From: Actinoplanes sp. NBRC 103695
GTDB lineage: Bacteria > Actinomycetota > Actinomycetes > Mycobacteriales > Micromonosporaceae
Assembly: GCF_030269485.1 (NCBI RefSeq)
Contig: NZ_BSTL01000045.1
Location: forward strand, 1-52,230
Length of the DNA stretch: 52,230 bases
Reading direction: 5' to 3'
The position numbers were made by a program, and so were the translations under genes. Under the pieces are notes generated by a model. That model was not told where the DNA came from, searched no databases, and saw only the letters and a list, made by a program, of their open reading frames with translations. Positions 34,644 to 43,876 of the stretch are shown here, piece after piece; the stretch's first letter is position 1, and every line of letters starts with the position of its first letter.

Positions 34644-36431
34644 ATGCGCACGTCCCATCTCAGTGCCCGGGCCCGGCTCATTCGAGCCGGGCTCGCGACT
34701 GCGGCGGCCACCGCCCTGGTCGTCGCGGGTACGGCAGCGCCGGCCTTCGCAGCCGACGTCGTAGTAACCGTTTCACCCACAGCGGGCCCGGTCGGCGGCG
34801 GCAACACCGTCACCGTCTCAGGCACCGGAGTCTTCACCGGTATCACCACGCCCGGCGGCAAGCTGGTCGCCAACACGGGCCAGTGCCCGGCCACGAACAC
34901 CGCGACCAGCGTTACCGCTCCGAACGTCACGATCACCAAGGCGTCCGGCGGCGGCGCCGACAACGGCGGCACGTTCGTGGTGCCGGCGACCCTGGCGAAC
35001 GGCGTGTACCGGGTCTGCCTCTACAACGCCACCGGAACGACGGGGCAGATCGCCGGGCACACGGCCGACAACGCGCCCTACACGATCGCCCCGGTCGCCC
35101 TGACCCTGACTCCGGCGACCGGCGGGGTCGGCGGTGGCTCGATCACCGCGGCGGCGAGCCTGGCCTACACGACCCCCGCCACGACACTCGGCGCCCTCGT
35201 GACCACGGCGACCTGCCCGACCGCCTACAACACGGCGTCTCCCGCGGTGGCGGCCACGGCGGTCAAGACCGTCGGCGTGAACGCGAACCAGAACACCACC
35301 GTGACCATCCCGTCCGGTCTGGTCACGAACACGACCTACAAGGTGTGTGTCTACAACGGCAACGCGGGCACGAGCGCCCTCATCGGTAGCGCGACCAGCT
35401 ACCAGGTGCTGCCGACACTCACCCTGAGCCCGACGGTCGGCCCGACCGCCGGCACCAACACGATCACGGCGTCGGCGAGCACCAGCGTCTTCGCCGGCTC
35501 CCCGACGCCCGGCGTCCTGGTCGTCAAGGACCCGCTGACCTGCCCCGCGACCTACGTCCCGACCACGGGCATCGTGGCCGCCACCGGCGTGCAGAAGGTC
35601 TCGAACACCAAGATCCTGTTCACGGTGCCCGCCAGCACCACACTGGACTCGGGTGCCTCGACCACTCCTTACACGATCTGTGTCTACGCGAGCACGTCCG
35701 CCGGCGCGCTCATCACCACCACCGCGGCCTACACCGTCGCTCCGGTGCTGGCCGTCACGAGCATCACGCCGGCCGGTGGCCCCGCGCAGGGCGGCAGCCC
35801 GGTGACCATCGCCGGCAGCGGCTTCCCGACGGACCCGGACGCGACCGTCACCGTCTCGCTCGGTGGCAGCCCGCTTGACGACGTCCAGGTCGTCTCCGGG
35901 TCGTCGATCACCGGTGTCACCACAGCGCACGCCGCGGGCAACGCCACGGTGAGCGTGACGACCGCGGCCGGCACCAAGAGCGCCGCGTCGCCGTTCGTCT
36001 ACTCGTACGGCGTCACCATCTCGCCGAAGACCGCCCCGACGAACACCACGACCTATGTGGACATCCTCGGCGTCGGCTTCTCGTCCCTGACCTTCGGCAC
36101 CGGCAACCCGACAACCGGCCCGACCGGCTCCCGGGTGTTCCTGGTCAAGGACGTCTACAACGGGGCCGCGGACTCCGTGGACACCGCGGAGTGGGATTTC
36201 GCGCCGGTTCAGGAGTGCACCGGCATCTTCCCGATCAGCGACAACGAGATCATCTGCCAGCTGGACCTGGGCGGCACGCTCGACACCGACGGAACGGCCC
36301 TCGGGACGGACGTGTCGAACGGCACGTACCAGATCACGGTCGTGAAGAACTCGCTGCCGGGTGCGACCATCGCGGCCGGTGACGTGTCGATCATCTCCAG
36401 CGGTTCGACCTTCACGGTCGCCCCGTACTGA
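34644..36431 (+). CDS. secreted IPT/TIG-domain protein
   Basis: The 595-residue exported protein has a Sec signal peptide (RAGLATAAATALVVAGTAAPAFA, cleavage about residue 38). It contains four to five Ig-like IPT/TIG repeats, each opening with a TVSPTAGPVGGGNTVTVSG-type motif (e.g. LTPATGGVGGGSITAAAS, LSPTVGPTAGTNTITASA, ITPAGGPAQGGSPVTIAGSG). Thr/Ala content is high and Cys pairs recur (TGQCPATN...VCLYN, TCPTAYN...VCVYN), suggesting one disulphide per repeat. No anchor is visible, so it is probably a cell-wall-associated or released structural protein. ATG 34644 follows GTAGGAGGA. It ends at a shared terminator. Confidence 0.85.
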   Translation: MRTSHLSARARLIRAGLATAAATALVVAGTAAPAFAADVVVTVSPTAGPVGGGNTVTVSGTGVFTGITTPGGKLVANTGQCPATNTATSVTAPNVTITKASGGGADNGGTFVVPATLANGVYRVCLYNATGTTGQIAGHTADNAPYTIAPVALTLTPATGGVGGGSITAAASLAYTTPATTLGALVTTATCPTAYNTASPAVAATAVKTVGVNANQNTTVTIPSGLVTNTTYKVCVYNGNAGTSALIGSATSYQVLPTLTLSPTVGPTAGTNTITASASTSVFAGSPTPGVLVVKDPLTCPATYVPTTGIVAATGVQKVSNTKILFTVPASTTLDSGASTTPYTICVYASTSAGALITTTAAYTVAPVLAVTSITPAGGPAQGGSPVTIAGSGFPTDPDATVTVSLGGSPLDDVQVVSGSSITGVTTAHAAGNATVSVTTAAGTKSAASPFVYSYGVTISPKTAPTNTTTYVDILGVGFSSLTFGTGNPTTGPTGSRVFLVKDVYNGAADSVDTAEWDFAPVQECTGIFPISDNEIICQLDLGGTLDTDGTALGTDVSNGTYQITVVKNSLPGATIAAGDVSIISSGSTFTVAPY

Positions 36432-36463
36432 TCCGGCGGAACAAGAACGAACAGAGCATGAAG

Positions 36464-36493
36464 CGGGGCCCGGAGCGTCAGCTCCGGGCCCCG
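36464..36493. terminator. perfect 13-bp bidirectional hairpin
   Basis: CGGGGCCCGGAGC (36464-36476) and GCTCCGGGCCCCG (36481-36493) pair perfectly around GTCA between convergent genes. No T run; typical actinomycete GC-rich terminator. Confidence 0.7.
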
Positions 36494-36513
36494 TCGCCCG
36501 TCCGTGAGAGAGA

Positions 36514-37161
36514 TCAGCGAAGAGCCGACCACACCCTGTTCAGCTCGGCGACGCTGCGCGCGGCGGACGGCTTGCCCTTCGGGTCGATCGCGATCGTGTA
36601 GACGCTCTTCGCCGCGCTGATCCGCCAGCAGATCAGCAGCGTGTCCCGCTTCTTCGGGGGCACTCCCTCCGCCAGAGTGATGCTCTGCGTGCACGCCGCC
36701 GCGCCGACCTTCTCGCCCTTCTGCCCCTGCACCCAGGCCAGCTCACGCTTGCCGGTCAGGTCCTGTGGCGCCGACACCACCTGCAGCGTTCCCGCCGGCA
36801 CGGGCACCTTCTTCACGGTCACGTCGGCCTCGTTGACCTTCATGCTGGTCACCGGCCGCTGGGCCTGCTGGGCCGCTTCGGCCGCCGCCCCCCGTACCGC
36901 ATCGATCTGCTGTTTCTTGGTCTTTGTCCCCGTGGTAGTCGCAGTTGAAGCAGACGTGGTTGCCTTCTTCCGCGGCGCAGGGGCGTCGGCCGGCTCGGCG
37001 GAGGCCGAGGACGGCGACGAGGTGGGCACGTCGGCGGGGACAACGAAAGCCGCCCGGGGTTTGTCGTCGGACAGCTGATCCGTGATCGCGTAGGCGCCGG
37101 CGCCCAGCGCGGCCAGTCCCACGACTCCGACGATCACCTGCTTGCGGCGTGCGTGCGTCAT
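36514..37161 (-). CDS. membrane-anchored hypothetical protein
   Basis: The 215-residue protein has one N-terminal transmembrane segment (QVIVGVVGLAALGAGAYAIT), a Ser/Ala/Pro/Lys linker (residues 35-75) and an extracytoplasmic domain with two Cys (AAACTQSI, LLICWRIS). I do not recognise the domain. The start at 37161 (MTHARR) has AAGGA 8 nt upstream; 37170 is in frame but lacks room for a ribosome-binding site. Confidence 0.72.
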   Translation of the reverse strand: MTHARRKQVIVGVVGLAALGAGAYAITDQLSDDKPRAAFVVPADVPTSSPSSASAEPADAPAPRKKATTSASTATTTGTKTKKQQIDAVRGAAAEAAQQAQRPVTSMKVNEADVTVKKVPVPAGTLQVVSAPQDLTGKRELAWVQGQKGEKVGAAACTQSITLAEGVPPKKRDTLLICWRISAAKSVYTIAIDPKGKPSAARSVAELNRVWSALR

Positions 37162-37327
37162 CAACTTCATCCTTTGCGGGTCTCGACTGGGTCGCCCCGC
37201 TCCGGGCTGGGCGGCCCCGAACCCCCATGGTCGCAAGAATCAGGACATAGCGGACCAGAACCGGAAGAGACCTTCAGTCCGGCGGCACCCGGCCGATCGA
37301 TTGCCTCGTCGCCAAGGGAGGATCTTC

Positions 37328-39175
37328 ATGGGCCGGAATCTGAGCCGCTACGCATTCGGAACGCTGGGCGCGACGGCACTCGCCGCGGTGGTCACCCCGT
37401 TCCTCACGACCGCCGCACCCATCTCCGCGTTCCCGGCGGCCACGCCGGGCTCCAGCGCATCAGCCGTCCCGGAGCCGAGCGCCCCGGCGGTGGAGAACCC
37501 GGCGGTGGAGAACCGGAGGATCGACGCCGACCACCCGATCACGATCACGAAGACCACGATCGACCCGTCCGGCCGCCCGGTCTTCACCTCGGAGACCGTC
37601 ACCAGCCGCGCCGCCGTCGCGAACGCGCAGCGCACCCCGGGCGTGGTCTCGGTCGACGTGGAGCAGCCGGTCAAGGCCCTGGACGCGCCGACCGGCACCG
37701 ATGCCTACCGCTCCCAGCAGTGGTCGCTGCCCAAGATGCGGGCGACCGACGCGTGGGCCACCTCCACCGGCGCCGGGGTGACCGTCGCCGTGCTGGACAC
37801 CGGCGTCGCGGCGAGCCACCCGGACCTGGCCGGACAGGTGCTGACCGGCTACAACGCCTTCAACCGGACGACCGGCGTCAGCTCCGACGTGCACGGGCAC
37901 GGCACGCACGTGGCCGGCACGATCGCGGCGGCGACCGGCAACACCATCGGCGTGGCGGGCGTGGCCCCGGACGTGAAGATCCTGCCGGTCAAGGTGCTCG
38001 GCGACGACGGTTTGGGCACCTCGACGAGCGTCGCCGAGGGCATCGCGTGGGCGGCCGACCACGGCGCCCAGGTGATCAGCATGTCGCTGGGCGGCGGCTA
38101 CGCGGCGTCCTACGACCAGGCCGTCGCGTACGCCCGGTCCAAGAACGCCGTGGTCGTCGCGGCCGCCGGCAACTCGCGCCAGCAGGGCAGCCCGATCAGC
38201 TACCCGGGCGCCTCGCCGGGCGCCATCGCGGTGGCCGCCACGGACAGCAACGACGTGGTGGCGTCCTTCTCGAACGCCGGCGGCTACGTCGACCTCGCCG
38301 CGCCGGGCGTGAACATCCTCAGCACGGTGCCGGACGGCTCGTACGCCTCCATGAGCGGCACCTCGATGGCCACCCCGCACGTCGCCGCCCTGGCCGCGCT
38401 GCTGCGCGCCAAGAGCCCGTCGCTCACGCCGGACCAGGTCGAGCAGGCGATGGAGTCCAGCGCCGAGGACCTCGGCGCCGCGGGCAAGGACAACGACTAC
38501 GGGTACGGCCGGGTCGACGCCGTGGCGGCCCTCGCCACCGTCACCGGCGGAACGCCGGCTCCCAGCCCGACGCCCACCCCGACCCCGACGCCCACCCCGA
38601 GCCCGACGCCGACGCCCACCCCGACGCCGACGCCGACGCTGCCGACGCCCGCCATCGCCTCGAACGCCGAGTCCGCGACCGTGGCCTACGGGACGGCACT
38701 GAAGACGACGTTCACCGTGACCAAGGCGGACGGCAAGCCGTGGGCGAAGCTCGCCGCCCAGCTGTGCACCGCCGACGGTGACGCCGACACGTTCAAGTGC
38801 AAGAAGGTCACCACCTCGGCGAACGGCACGGTCCAGTACAACCGCACGGCGACCACCTCGCAGCGGTTCAAGCTGACCGTCGCCGCCACCAAGACCAACG
38901 CGTCCGCCGAGTCCGCCACCTACGAGATCACCGTCCGGTCGGCCGTGACCCTCGCGCAGAGCAGGAAGAACCTGACCGTGACCCTGGCCGGCGCGGCCAA
39001 GCAGACCCTCGAGCTGCAGCGGTCGGTCGACGGGCAGACCTGGACGACCGACCGCACGTTCAAGGCGTCCGCGAAGTCGACGCAGGCCAAGGTGACCCCG
39101 GGCTTCAGCTACCGGGTGGTCGTGCCGGACGTCGCGGCGGTGCTCGGGTCGACCAGCAATACCGTCCAGATGTAG
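37328..39175 (+). CDS. secreted subtilisin-like (S8) serine protease
   Basis: The 615-residue protease has a signal peptide and a pro-region (about residues 40-120, ending near TPGVVSVDVEQPV). The S8 catalytic domain has Asp in VTVAVLDTGVAASHPDL, His in DVHGHGTHVAGTIAA and Ser in MSGTSMATPHVAALAALL. After residue ~410 comes a Pro-Thr dipeptide linker (about 38560-38645), then an Ig-like C-terminal region of about 190 residues that probably binds cell wall or substrate. GGGAGG precedes ATG 37328. It is an extracellular degradative protease. Confidence 0.93.
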   Translation: MGRNLSRYAFGTLGATALAAVVTPFLTTAAPISAFPAATPGSSASAVPEPSAPAVENPAVENRRIDADHPITITKTTIDPSGRPVFTSETVTSRAAVANAQRTPGVVSVDVEQPVKALDAPTGTDAYRSQQWSLPKMRATDAWATSTGAGVTVAVLDTGVAASHPDLAGQVLTGYNAFNRTTGVSSDVHGHGTHVAGTIAAATGNTIGVAGVAPDVKILPVKVLGDDGLGTSTSVAEGIAWAADHGAQVISMSLGGGYAASYDQAVAYARSKNAVVVAAAGNSRQQGSPISYPGASPGAIAVAATDSNDVVASFSNAGGYVDLAAPGVNILSTVPDGSYASMSGTSMATPHVAALAALLRAKSPSLTPDQVEQAMESSAEDLGAAGKDNDYGYGRVDAVAALATVTGGTPAPSPTPTPTPTPTPSPTPTPTPTPTPTLPTPAIASNAESATVAYGTALKTTFTVTKADGKPWAKLAAQLCTADGDADTFKCKKVTTSANGTVQYNRTATTSQRFKLTVAATKTNASAESATYEITVRSAVTLAQSRKNLTVTLAGAAKQTLELQRSVDGQTWTTDRTFKASAKSTQAKVTPGFSYRVVVPDVAAVLGSTSNTVQM

Positions 39176-39195
39176 TCGGCCGTACCGTGTTGACC

Positions 39196-40137
39196 ATGAT
39201 GGGACAGCGCCTGCTGGGCGCCACCGGGATCGAGGTCAGCGCGGTCGGCCTGGGCGCATGGCAGCTGGGACGGTCGGCGGAGTGGCCGGCCGGTCCCGAC
39301 CCGGAGGAGGCGGTCCGCATCGCGCGGGCCGCCCTCGACCTCGGGGTCACGTTCATCGACACGGCGCCGGTCTACGCCGGTGGGCAGAGCGAGTTGAACG
39401 TCGGCGCGGCCCTCGCCGGTGTCCCCCGCGACGACTACGTGCTGTGCACGAAGGTGGGCCGCCGGCCGGACGGCAGCACGGACTGGTCGCCGGAGGCGAT
39501 CGAGGGCTCGGTCCGGGGCAGCGCCGAGCGGCTCGGTGTCGAGCACCTCGACGTGGTGGTCCTGCACAGCCCGCCGCCGGAGGTTCTCGCGAGCCCCGCC
39601 TGCTTCGAGGCCCTGCGCGACCTCCAGATCAAAGGCCTGATCCGCGCGTACGGAGCCTCCGTCGATCAGGGACACGAGGTCGACACCGCGCTCGCCCGGG
39701 ACGCCGGAGCGCTGGAGGTGCGGCTGTCGGCGCTCTACCAGGAGCCGCTGGCCGCGCTGGCACGGGCGGGTGAGCGGGGCGCCGGCGCGATCATCAAGGT
39801 CCCGCTGGAGTCCGGCTGGCTGTCCGGGGCGTACGACGCCGAGACCCGCTTCACCGACGTGCGGGCACGCTGGTCCCCGGCGGACGTGGCGTTGCGGGCG
39901 GCTCTGGTGGGCGAGTTCCACGCGCTGCTGCCGGACGGCGTGGGCGTGGCCGAGGGCGCGCTGCGCTTCCTGCTGGCCCTCGACCCGGTGAGCACGGTCA
40001 TCCCGGGCACCCGCTCGCTGGCCCACCTGCAGGCGAGCGTCGCGGCCGCCGCCGCGGGACCGCTCGATCGGGATACTGTGGACGCCGTCCTCGGCTGGTA
40101 CTCGGAACGACTCGGCGAACGGGCACTGACATGGTGA
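39196..40137 (+). CDS. aldo/keto reductase family protein
   Basis: The 313-residue (beta/alpha)8 NADPH-dependent oxidoreductase has VSAVGLGAWQLG, the catalytic-Asp region FIDTAPVYAGGQSE (Tyr at the expected place), TKVGRR (catalytic Lys), HLDVVVLHSPPPEVL and the C-terminal nucleotide-binding STVIPGTRSLAHLQ. This fits AKR families that reduce sugars or ketones. It overlaps the downstream patatin gene by 7 nt. Confidence 0.9.
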   Translation: MMGQRLLGATGIEVSAVGLGAWQLGRSAEWPAGPDPEEAVRIARAALDLGVTFIDTAPVYAGGQSELNVGAALAGVPRDDYVLCTKVGRRPDGSTDWSPEAIEGSVRGSAERLGVEHLDVVVLHSPPPEVLASPACFEALRDLQIKGLIRAYGASVDQGHEVDTALARDAGALEVRLSALYQEPLAALARAGERGAGAIIKVPLESGWLSGAYDAETRFTDVRARWSPADVALRAALVGEFHALLPDGVGVAEGALRFLLALDPVSTVIPGTRSLAHLQASVAAAAAGPLDRDTVDAVLGWYSERLGERALTW

Positions 40138-40976
40138 ACGATGACCGGCGCGCGGTCGTGCTGGGCGGTGGCGGCGTCACCGGCGTGGCGTGGGAGATCG
40201 GGCTGATCCACGGGCTCGCCGAGCAGGGCGTGGACCTCTCCGCGGCGGACCTGTTCGTCGGCACGTCGGCCGGATCGGTGGTGGCCGCCCAGATCACCGC
40301 CGGTGCCGCGCTCGACCAGCTGTACGCCCGCGAGCTCGCGGACACCACCGGCGACCGCAACGCGGCGATCGGCGCCGGCGTCAAGATGCGCTTCGCGATC
40401 TCGGCGGTGCTGCCCGGCGACCCGGCACGCGGGCGGGCCTGGCTGGGCCGGGCGGCGCTGCGGGCGCGGACCGTTCCCGAGTCCGAGCGGCGTGCGGCGA
40501 TCGCGACCCGGGTGACCGGCGACGACTGGCCGGCCACCCGGCTGCGGATCCCGGCGGTGGCCGCGGAGACCGGCCAGGTGGTGGTCTTCGACAACGACAG
40601 CGGCGTCTCGCTGATCGACGCGGTCGCGGCCAGTTGCGCGGTGCCGCTGGTCTGGCCGCCGATGACCGTCAACGGCGCCCGCTACGTCGACGGCGGGGTC
40701 CGGTCCATAGCCAATGTGGACCTGGCGACCGGGTACGGCCGGGTGGTCGTGCTGGCCCCGGCGACCCTGTCGCTGCGGCGCGAGACCCGCCCGGGCGAAC
40801 AGACGGCGGCGCTCGGCCCGGGCGTACGCAAAATCTGTGTCGAACCCGGCGCAACCGCCCTGAAAGCGATCGGAAGCAACCCCCTCAGCCCAGAACGGCG
40901 CGCGGCGGCCGCCGAGGCCGGTCGCGCGCAGTCCGCCGGGGTGATCGACGACATCCGAGCCGTCTGGGGCGGGTAG
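40131..40976 (+). CDS. patatin-like phospholipase / acyl hydrolase
   Basis: The 281-residue cytoplasmic hydrolase has the patatin oxyanion motif LGGGGVTGVAWEIGL, the nucleophile elbow GTSAGS (about residue 45) and the catalytic Asp in YVDGGV (DGG). This is a complete Ser-Asp dyad. The substrate is probably a phospholipid or acyl ester. It is coupled to the aldo/keto reductase gene (ATGGTGA overlap). Confidence 0.92.
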   Translation: MVNDDRRAVVLGGGGVTGVAWEIGLIHGLAEQGVDLSAADLFVGTSAGSVVAAQITAGAALDQLYARELADTTGDRNAAIGAGVKMRFAISAVLPGDPARGRAWLGRAALRARTVPESERRAAIATRVTGDDWPATRLRIPAVAAETGQVVVFDNDSGVSLIDAVAASCAVPLVWPPMTVNGARYVDGGVRSIANVDLATGYGRVVVLAPATLSLRRETRPGEQTAALGPGVRKICVEPGATALKAIGSNPLSPERRAAAAEAGRAQSAGVIDDIRAVWGG

Positions 40977-40996
40977 GACGTCGTAGTCTCCACACC

Positions 40997-41596
40997 ATGA
41001 GCATCATCTCGACCGGCTTCGGCGGGAGGCGGCGGTCGTCGCGGCCCGAGCTGCCGCCGGGCCAGTACCTCACCCACGACTTCCCGGTGCTCTCCGCCGG
41101 GCCGACGCCGCGCATCCCCCTGGACCGGTGGCGCTTCACCGTGACCACCGAGGTCGGCGGCAAGAAGCAATGGACCTGGGCGGAGTTCACCCAGCTGCCC
41201 GCCGAGGACGTGACCGTCGACATCCACTGCGTCACCAAGTGGTCCAAGCTCGGCACCACCTGGCGCGGTGTCTCGCTGGACACTCTCCTCGAGGACGTGG
41301 AGACCGCCGCGGACTACACCATGATCCACGGGTACGGCGGCTACACCACGAACGTGCCGATGGAGGACCTGACCGACGGCCAGGCGTGGATCGCCTACCA
41401 GTACGACGGCGAGCCGCTGGCGCCCGAGCACGGCGGGCCGGCACGTCTGCTCATCCCGCACCTGTACTTCTGGAAGTCGGCGAAGTGGGTCAACGGCATC
41501 GAGATGCTGAACGACGACGAGCCGGGCTTCTGGGAGGAGGCCGGCTACCACATGTACGGAGACCCGTGGCGCGAGCAGCGGTACCAGGGCGACTGA
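40997..41596 (+). CDS. sulfite-oxidase-like molybdopterin protein (MsrP/YedY-related)
   Basis: The 199-residue protein contains the Oxidored_molyb (SUOX) fold: LPPGQYLTHDFPVLSAG, then DIHCVTKWSKLGTTWRGVSL, in which the Cys ligates Mo. GGYTTNVPMEDL and PARLLIPHLYFWKSAKWV follow. There is no Tat signal, unlike periplasmic MsrP, so it is likely cytoplasmic. It is followed 8 bp later by a ferredoxin-reductase-type gene, which probably supplies electrons. Confidence 0.88.
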   Translation: MSIISTGFGGRRRSSRPELPPGQYLTHDFPVLSAGPTPRIPLDRWRFTVTTEVGGKKQWTWAEFTQLPAEDVTVDIHCVTKWSKLGTTWRGVSLDTLLEDVETAADYTMIHGYGGYTTNVPMEDLTDGQAWIAYQYDGEPLAPEHGGPARLLIPHLYFWKSAKWVNGIEMLNDDEPGFWEEAGYHMYGDPWREQRYQGD

Positions 41597-41604
41597 CCTG
41601 GCGG

Positions 41605-42261
41605 GTGGCCACCGTCACCGAGGTCCGGGACGAGACGGCCACCGCCAGGACCCTCGTGCTCGACGTCCCGGACTGGCCCGGCCACCTGCCCGGCCAGCAC
41701 ATCGACGTGCGGCTGACCGCGCCGGACGGCTACCAGGCGCAGCGCAGCTACTCGATGGCGTCGGCGGGAGCGCCCCTCGAGCTGACCGTGCAGCGCGTCG
41801 ACGACGGCGAGGTGTCCGAATACCTCACGTCCGGCGTCGCGGCCGGCGACAAGCTGGAGCTGCGCGGCCCGGTCGGCGGCTGGTTCGTCTGGCGTCCCAC
41901 GTCGACGGCGCCGGTGCTGCTGGTGGCGGGCGGTTCCGGGATCGTGCCGCTGATGGCGATGATCCGGGCCCGGCAACGGCAGCCCTTCCGCCTGATCTAT
42001 TCGGTGCGTACGCCCGCCGACGTCCTCTACGCGTCCGAGCTGGCCCGCGGGCAGCCCGGTCTGGACGTGCACTTCGTCTACACCCGGGTGCCGCCGGCCA
42101 GGCGGATCAGCGTGGCGACGATCAACACGCACGGCTGGCCGGCCGACTTCGAACCGGAGTGCTTCGTCTGCGGCCCGACCGGTTTCGTCGAGGCGGCCGC
42201 CGACATGCTGGTGGCACTCGGCCACGACCCGCGCAGGGTCAAGACCGAGCGATTCGGCTAG
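41605..42261 (+). CDS. FAD/NAD(P)-binding ferredoxin-reductase-type oxidoreductase
   Basis: The 218-residue protein has the FNR fold: FAD-binding RSYSMAS, then LELRGPVGGWFVW, NAD-binding LLVAGGSGIVPLMAMIRAR, and C-terminal CFVCGPTGFVEAAADML. It lacks a 2Fe-2S domain. The first usable start is GTG 41605; homologues typically begin MTWRVATV, and here the Met position is CTG (41593), so CTG initiation or translational coupling to the preceding stop is possible. It is probably the electron donor to the sulfite-oxidase-like protein. Its 3' end overlaps the convergent monooxygenase by 23 bp. Confidence 0.85.
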   Translation: MATVTEVRDETATARTLVLDVPDWPGHLPGQHIDVRLTAPDGYQAQRSYSMASAGAPLELTVQRVDDGEVSEYLTSGVAAGDKLELRGPVGGWFVWRPTSTAPVLLVAGGSGIVPLMAMIRARQRQPFRLIYSVRTPADVLYASELARGQPGLDVHFVYTRVPPARRISVATINTHGWPADFEPECFVCGPTGFVEAAADMLVALGHDPRRVKTERFG

Positions 42262-43333
42262 CAATGGTGCGGGCCTCGATGCCGACCTGGCGCAGCATCC
42301 CGCCCAGGTTGACGTCGTAGCCCATGAAGTACAGGCCCTGTAGTGCCGGCTCGCCACCGTGGACCACCGGTATGCCGGACTCGTCGAACAGCGACGGCTC
42401 GTCGAACAAGTCGCGCAGTCCCGTCCCGTACCCGGTGGCGGCGATCACGGCGTCGGGGCGCACGCTCGTACCGTCCGCCAGCTCGACCGCCGACTCCGTG
42501 AATCCCCGCACCGCGGCGACCGGGCGCACCCGGCCGGCCCGCACGTCCCGGACGATCCCGACGTCCTGCAGGGGCACGTAGCGTTCGGTGCGCAGGCGGG
42601 TCTTCAGCCCCTTGACCGGGCGCGGGATGCCGGACGCCGAGAGGTCCTTCGCCAGCAGCGCGGACACCGGGTTGACGACGCTCTCCGGCAGCCCGCCCAT
42701 CAGCAGGCCGCTCAGCTGCGCGGGCCAGCCCGCGGTCGTGCGGTCGACGATGTGCGGCGGCGTCCGGATCGCGAGGCGCACCGACGCCGCACCGCCCTCG
42801 GCCAGGTCGCTGGCGATCTCGGCGCCGCTGTTGCCGATGCCGACCACCAGGACGTCCTTGCCACGGAACGGCTCCGCGTTCCGGTACTCCGCCGAGTGCG
42901 TCAGCGAGCCCGTCCAGCTCTCCCGGCCGGGCCAGGCGGGAATCAGCGGCGTGTGCAGGTACCCGATCGCGACGACCAGCGTCCCGGTCGTCCGCCCGAC
43001 GCCGTGCAGCTGCCATCCGCCGTCGACCCGCGTGACCTTCCCGGCGGCCGCCCCGGTGCGCACGTCAAGATCAAATTTCTGGGCGTACGCCTCCAGATAG
43101 CGCACCAGATCGTCGCGCCGGACCCACCGGCCGTACTCGCGCGGGATCGGCATCCCGGGCAGTCCCGACAGCCGTCGCGTGGTGTGCAGGCGCAACCGGT
43201 CGTAGCGCCCGCGCCAGCTCGCGCCCACGCCCGCGCCACGCTCGAGGACGACGCTGTCCACGCCGCGCGCCTTGAGCTCCGCCGCCACGGCCAGCCCGGC
43301 GGCGCCCGCCCCGAGCACAGTCACGTTGTTCAC
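42239..43333 (-). CDS. NAD(P)/FAD-dependent flavin monooxygenase (CzcO/YUCCA-like)
   Basis: The 364-residue class B flavoprotein has an FAD site VTVLGAGAAGLAVAAELKARG, a FMO-type fingerprint region (SAEYRNAEPFRGKDVLVVG), an NADPH site VLVVGIGNSGAEIASDLAEG and the C-terminal AVIAATGYGTGLRDL motif. Family members oxygenate N-, S- or ketone substrates; specificity is not predictable. Stand-alone gene on the minus strand. Confidence 0.92.
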   Translation of the reverse strand: MNNVTVLGAGAAGLAVAAELKARGVDSVVLERGAGVGASWRGRYDRLRLHTTRRLSGLPGMPIPREYGRWVRRDDLVRYLEAYAQKFDLDVRTGAAAGKVTRVDGGWQLHGVGRTTGTLVVAIGYLHTPLIPAWPGRESWTGSLTHSAEYRNAEPFRGKDVLVVGIGNSGAEIASDLAEGGAASVRLAIRTPPHIVDRTTAGWPAQLSGLLMGGLPESVVNPVSALLAKDLSASGIPRPVKGLKTRLRTERYVPLQDVGIVRDVRAGRVRPVAAVRGFTESAVELADGTSVRPDAVIAATGYGTGLRDLFDEPSLFDESGIPVVHGGEPALQGLYFMGYDVNLGGMLRQVGIEARTIASRIARS

Positions 43334-43336
43334 GAG

Positions 43337-43729
43337 CTAGAAGTTACGGAGGGTTCCTCGCAACCGCTCGCCCAGGGTCGGCCGGGCCGCCGGCGGGGTG
43401 CCGCGCCCCGGTCCCGGCGTGGGAGTGGAAGGACGGGAGCGGCCGATCGGCTGGTCGTAGTCGGCGGCCGCGATCGCCTCGGTGATCTGCTCGTCGCTGA
43501 AGTTCTCCGAACCGGGGATCGACGGGACGAACCCGACGAGGACGCCGTTGCGCATCACCTGCGCCTCGAGCCCCGCGGTGCCGTCGTTGTCCCAGACCGC
43601 CTCGCGGCCGTCCGGCAGCACGACCCGGAGCCCGTACTGCGTGATGCCGGCGTGCGGCAGCTTGACGTGCGCGAAGACGTTGCGGGCCCGCAGCACGGTG
43701 ACGATGCGCTCAGCCTGTGCCTGTTCCAT
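43337..43729 (-). CDS. conserved-type hypothetical protein
   Basis: The 130-residue soluble protein starts at ATG 43729 (MEQAQAERIVTVLRARNVFA). Its N-terminal ~95 residues are an alpha/beta unit (GLRVVLPDGREAVWDNDGTAGLEAQVM, LVGFVPSIPGSENFSDEQ). A Pro/Arg-rich tail follows. I do not recognise the family. Only 3 bp separate it from the start of the monooxygenase gene downstream, so they may be co-transcribed. Confidence 0.7.
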   Translation of the reverse strand: MEQAQAERIVTVLRARNVFAHVKLPHAGITQYGLRVVLPDGREAVWDNDGTAGLEAQVMRNGVLVGFVPSIPGSENFSDEQITEAIAAADYDQPIGRSRPSTPTPGPGRGTPPAARPTLGERLRGTLRNF

Positions 43730-43779
43730 GCCGCCGAAGGTAGCGCCGCACGCTGGAGAAAACCTGAGACATCGACGCA

Positions 43780-43797
43780 TGTTACTACGAGGTAACA
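43780..43797. promoter_or_regulatory. palindrome upstream of the SGNH esterase
   Basis: TGTTAC (43780-43785) and GTAACA (43792-43797) are perfect 6-bp arms with a 6-bp spacer, in an AT-rich patch about 80 bp before the esterase ATG. It is a candidate operator for either divergent gene. Confidence 0.45.
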
Positions 43798-43876
43798 ATA
43801 AAAACACCATGTTTCTTTTGTCACACCCTTGACTTACCGTCGGGTAACCCTCCTCCCTTTTGAAGTGGAGCGACAG

